A stretch of DNA of 14,232 nt from Bacteroidia bacterium (GTDB taxonomy: Bacteria > Bacteroidota > Bacteroidia > Bacteroidales > VadinHA17). A model generated the notes under the pieces. That model made no database searches. It was not told the DNA's origin and was given only the letters and a program-made list of their open reading frames with translations. Both the position numbers and the translations under genes were made by a program. The stretch lies in contig JAPLEC010000446.1 of NCBI GenBank assembly GCA_026391515.1, positions 1 to 14,232 on the forward strand, read 5' to 3'. Shown one piece after another: positions 13,456 through 14,232 of the stretch; within the stretch, counting starts at the first letter, position 1; every line of letters starts with the position of its first letter.

Positions 13456-14232
13456 ATGAAGCGAAACCTTGCCATTGGCGCTTATATAGGCGGAAGTCAT
13501 ATCAGCTGCGCTGCAATCGATCTTGTTACCGGAAAAATTCTCAAAGAAACTCTCACTGAAAGAGAAGTAGATAACCAGGCTAAAGCTAATGTGATAATTG
13601 GTATCTGGACTGAAGCTCTTTCAGGAGCATTATCAAAAGTACCTCGTGAAAAGGTTAAAGGAATCGGTTTTGCGATGCCCGGACCATTCGACTATGTCAA
13701 AGGAATATGTTACATAAAGGGAGTTACAAAATATGAGAATCTTTATGGTTTTAATATTGCTGATGCTATTGCGAGCAGCCTTGAAGTATCTGACGACTTC
13801 CTTGTCAGGTTTATGAATGATGCTTCATCTTTTGCCGTAGGAGAAGCCTGGACGGGGAGTGCAGCAGGAGCGAACCGTTCCATGTCAATCACTCTGGGAA
13901 CCGGATTCGGATCAGCCTTTATAAGCAACCACATTCCGATTGTAGACGGTCCTGAGGTACCTAAACTCGGATGCATCTATCATATACCATACAAAGATGG
14001 AATTGCTGATGATTATTTCACAACGCGTTGGTTTACAGGTCAATATAAGAAGGCCACAGGAAAAGAATTGAAAGGTGTGAGAGAACTGGCAGATATTGCA
14101 GTCTCTGATAAAACTGTGATGAACATTTTTACAGATTTCGGAACCCGGCTTGGGATTTTTCTGGCTCCATGGCTTAACAGATTCAGAGCTGAAATTCTTG
14201 TTATTGGCGGAAATATTTCACATGCATACGAT
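13456..14232 (+). CDS. ROK-family protein (sugar kinase-like), partial
   Basis: The frame is open from the ATG to the window edge (259 codons). The N-terminal phosphate-1 motif is AIGAYIGGSHISCAAID (residues 6-22), followed by GFAMPGPFD and the catalytic-region motif RFMNDASSFAVGEAW, with the likely base Asp122. SITLGTGFGSAFI is the phosphate-2/ROK signature and LVIGGNIS near the edge is the adenosine region. ROK proteins are mostly cytoplasmic kinases of glucose, fructose, allose, N-acetylglucosamine or N-acetylmannosamine; some are repressors. No DNA-binding domain precedes the kinase fold, so a kinase is more likely. The zinc-binding CxCGxxGCxE motif expected after the GTG signature is absent: that stretch reads KLGCIYHIPYKDGIADDYF, so the protein is an atypical, non-zinc ROK member with unknown substrate. 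Confidence 0.85.
   Translation, partial: MKRNLAIGAYIGGSHISCAAIDLVTGKILKETLTEREVDNQAKANVIIGIWTEALSGALSKVPREKVKGIGFAMPGPFDYVKGICYIKGVTKYENLYGFNIADAIASSLEVSDDFLVRFMNDASSFAVGEAWTGSAAGANRSMSITLGTGFGSAFISNHIPIVDGPEVPKLGCIYHIPYKDGIADDYFTTRWFTGQYKKATGKELKGVRELADIAVSDKTVMNIFTDFGTRLGIFLAPWLNRFRAEILVIGGNISHAYD

Overview
The window looks like a chromosomal segment of an anaerobic member of the Bacteroidota (Bacteroidales-like). The signs are: a TonB-dependent receptor with an N-terminal carboxypeptidase-regulatory-like domain followed by a DUF4249-type lipoprotein; a 7TMR-DISM sensor kinase; mostly weak Shine-Dalgarno sites; a promoter matching the Bacteroidota TTTG / TAnnTTTG pattern; AT-rich intergenic DNA with palindromic repeats; and an oxygen-sensitive glycyl radical enzyme. 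The phylum call is inference from gene content, not from a marker gene.

Layout. 1-1899 (-): 7TMR-DISM sensor histidine kinase, cut by the left edge inside its ATPase domain. 1900-2249: intergenic, with a strong minus-strand terminator and a structured stretch. 2250-5486 (-): a two-gene outer-membrane unit, TonB-dependent receptor then DUF4249-like lipoprotein. 5487-5765: divergent promoter region. 5766-8987 (+): radical-SAM activase plus glycyl radical enzyme. The enzyme carries, at a constant offset of one residue, the active-site set I recall for trans-4-hydroxy-L-proline dehydratase (HypD), so the pair is called hypE-hypD. 8994-9095: nine-base tandem repeats in opposing orientation, between convergent genes. 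9096-10489 (-): NfeD-like and SPFH (QmcA-like) membrane pair with a recognisable promoter. 10895-11617 (+): cytidylate kinase-like protein with a hairpin-bearing leader. 11624-11732: cluster of three palindromes. 11739-13043 (-): single-domain malic enzyme. 13044-13455: divergent intergenic region holding a 150-base inverted-repeat element. 13456-14232 (+): ROK-family protein, cut by the right edge.

How the genes work together. HypE would install the glycyl radical on HypD, and HypD would dehydrate trans-4-hydroxy-L-proline to pyrroline-5-carboxylate, which a P5C reductase (ProC, not in this window) can turn into proline. The divergently transcribed receptor/lipoprotein pair could import the substrate or a peptide carrying it, but only adjacency supports that. 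NfeD and the SPFH protein form a known membrane partnership. The remaining genes look like unlinked metabolic or housekeeping functions. I did not find a clearly new defence or mobile system. The points most worth a second look are the HypD assignment, the activase without a ferredoxin insert, and the intergenic repeat elements.
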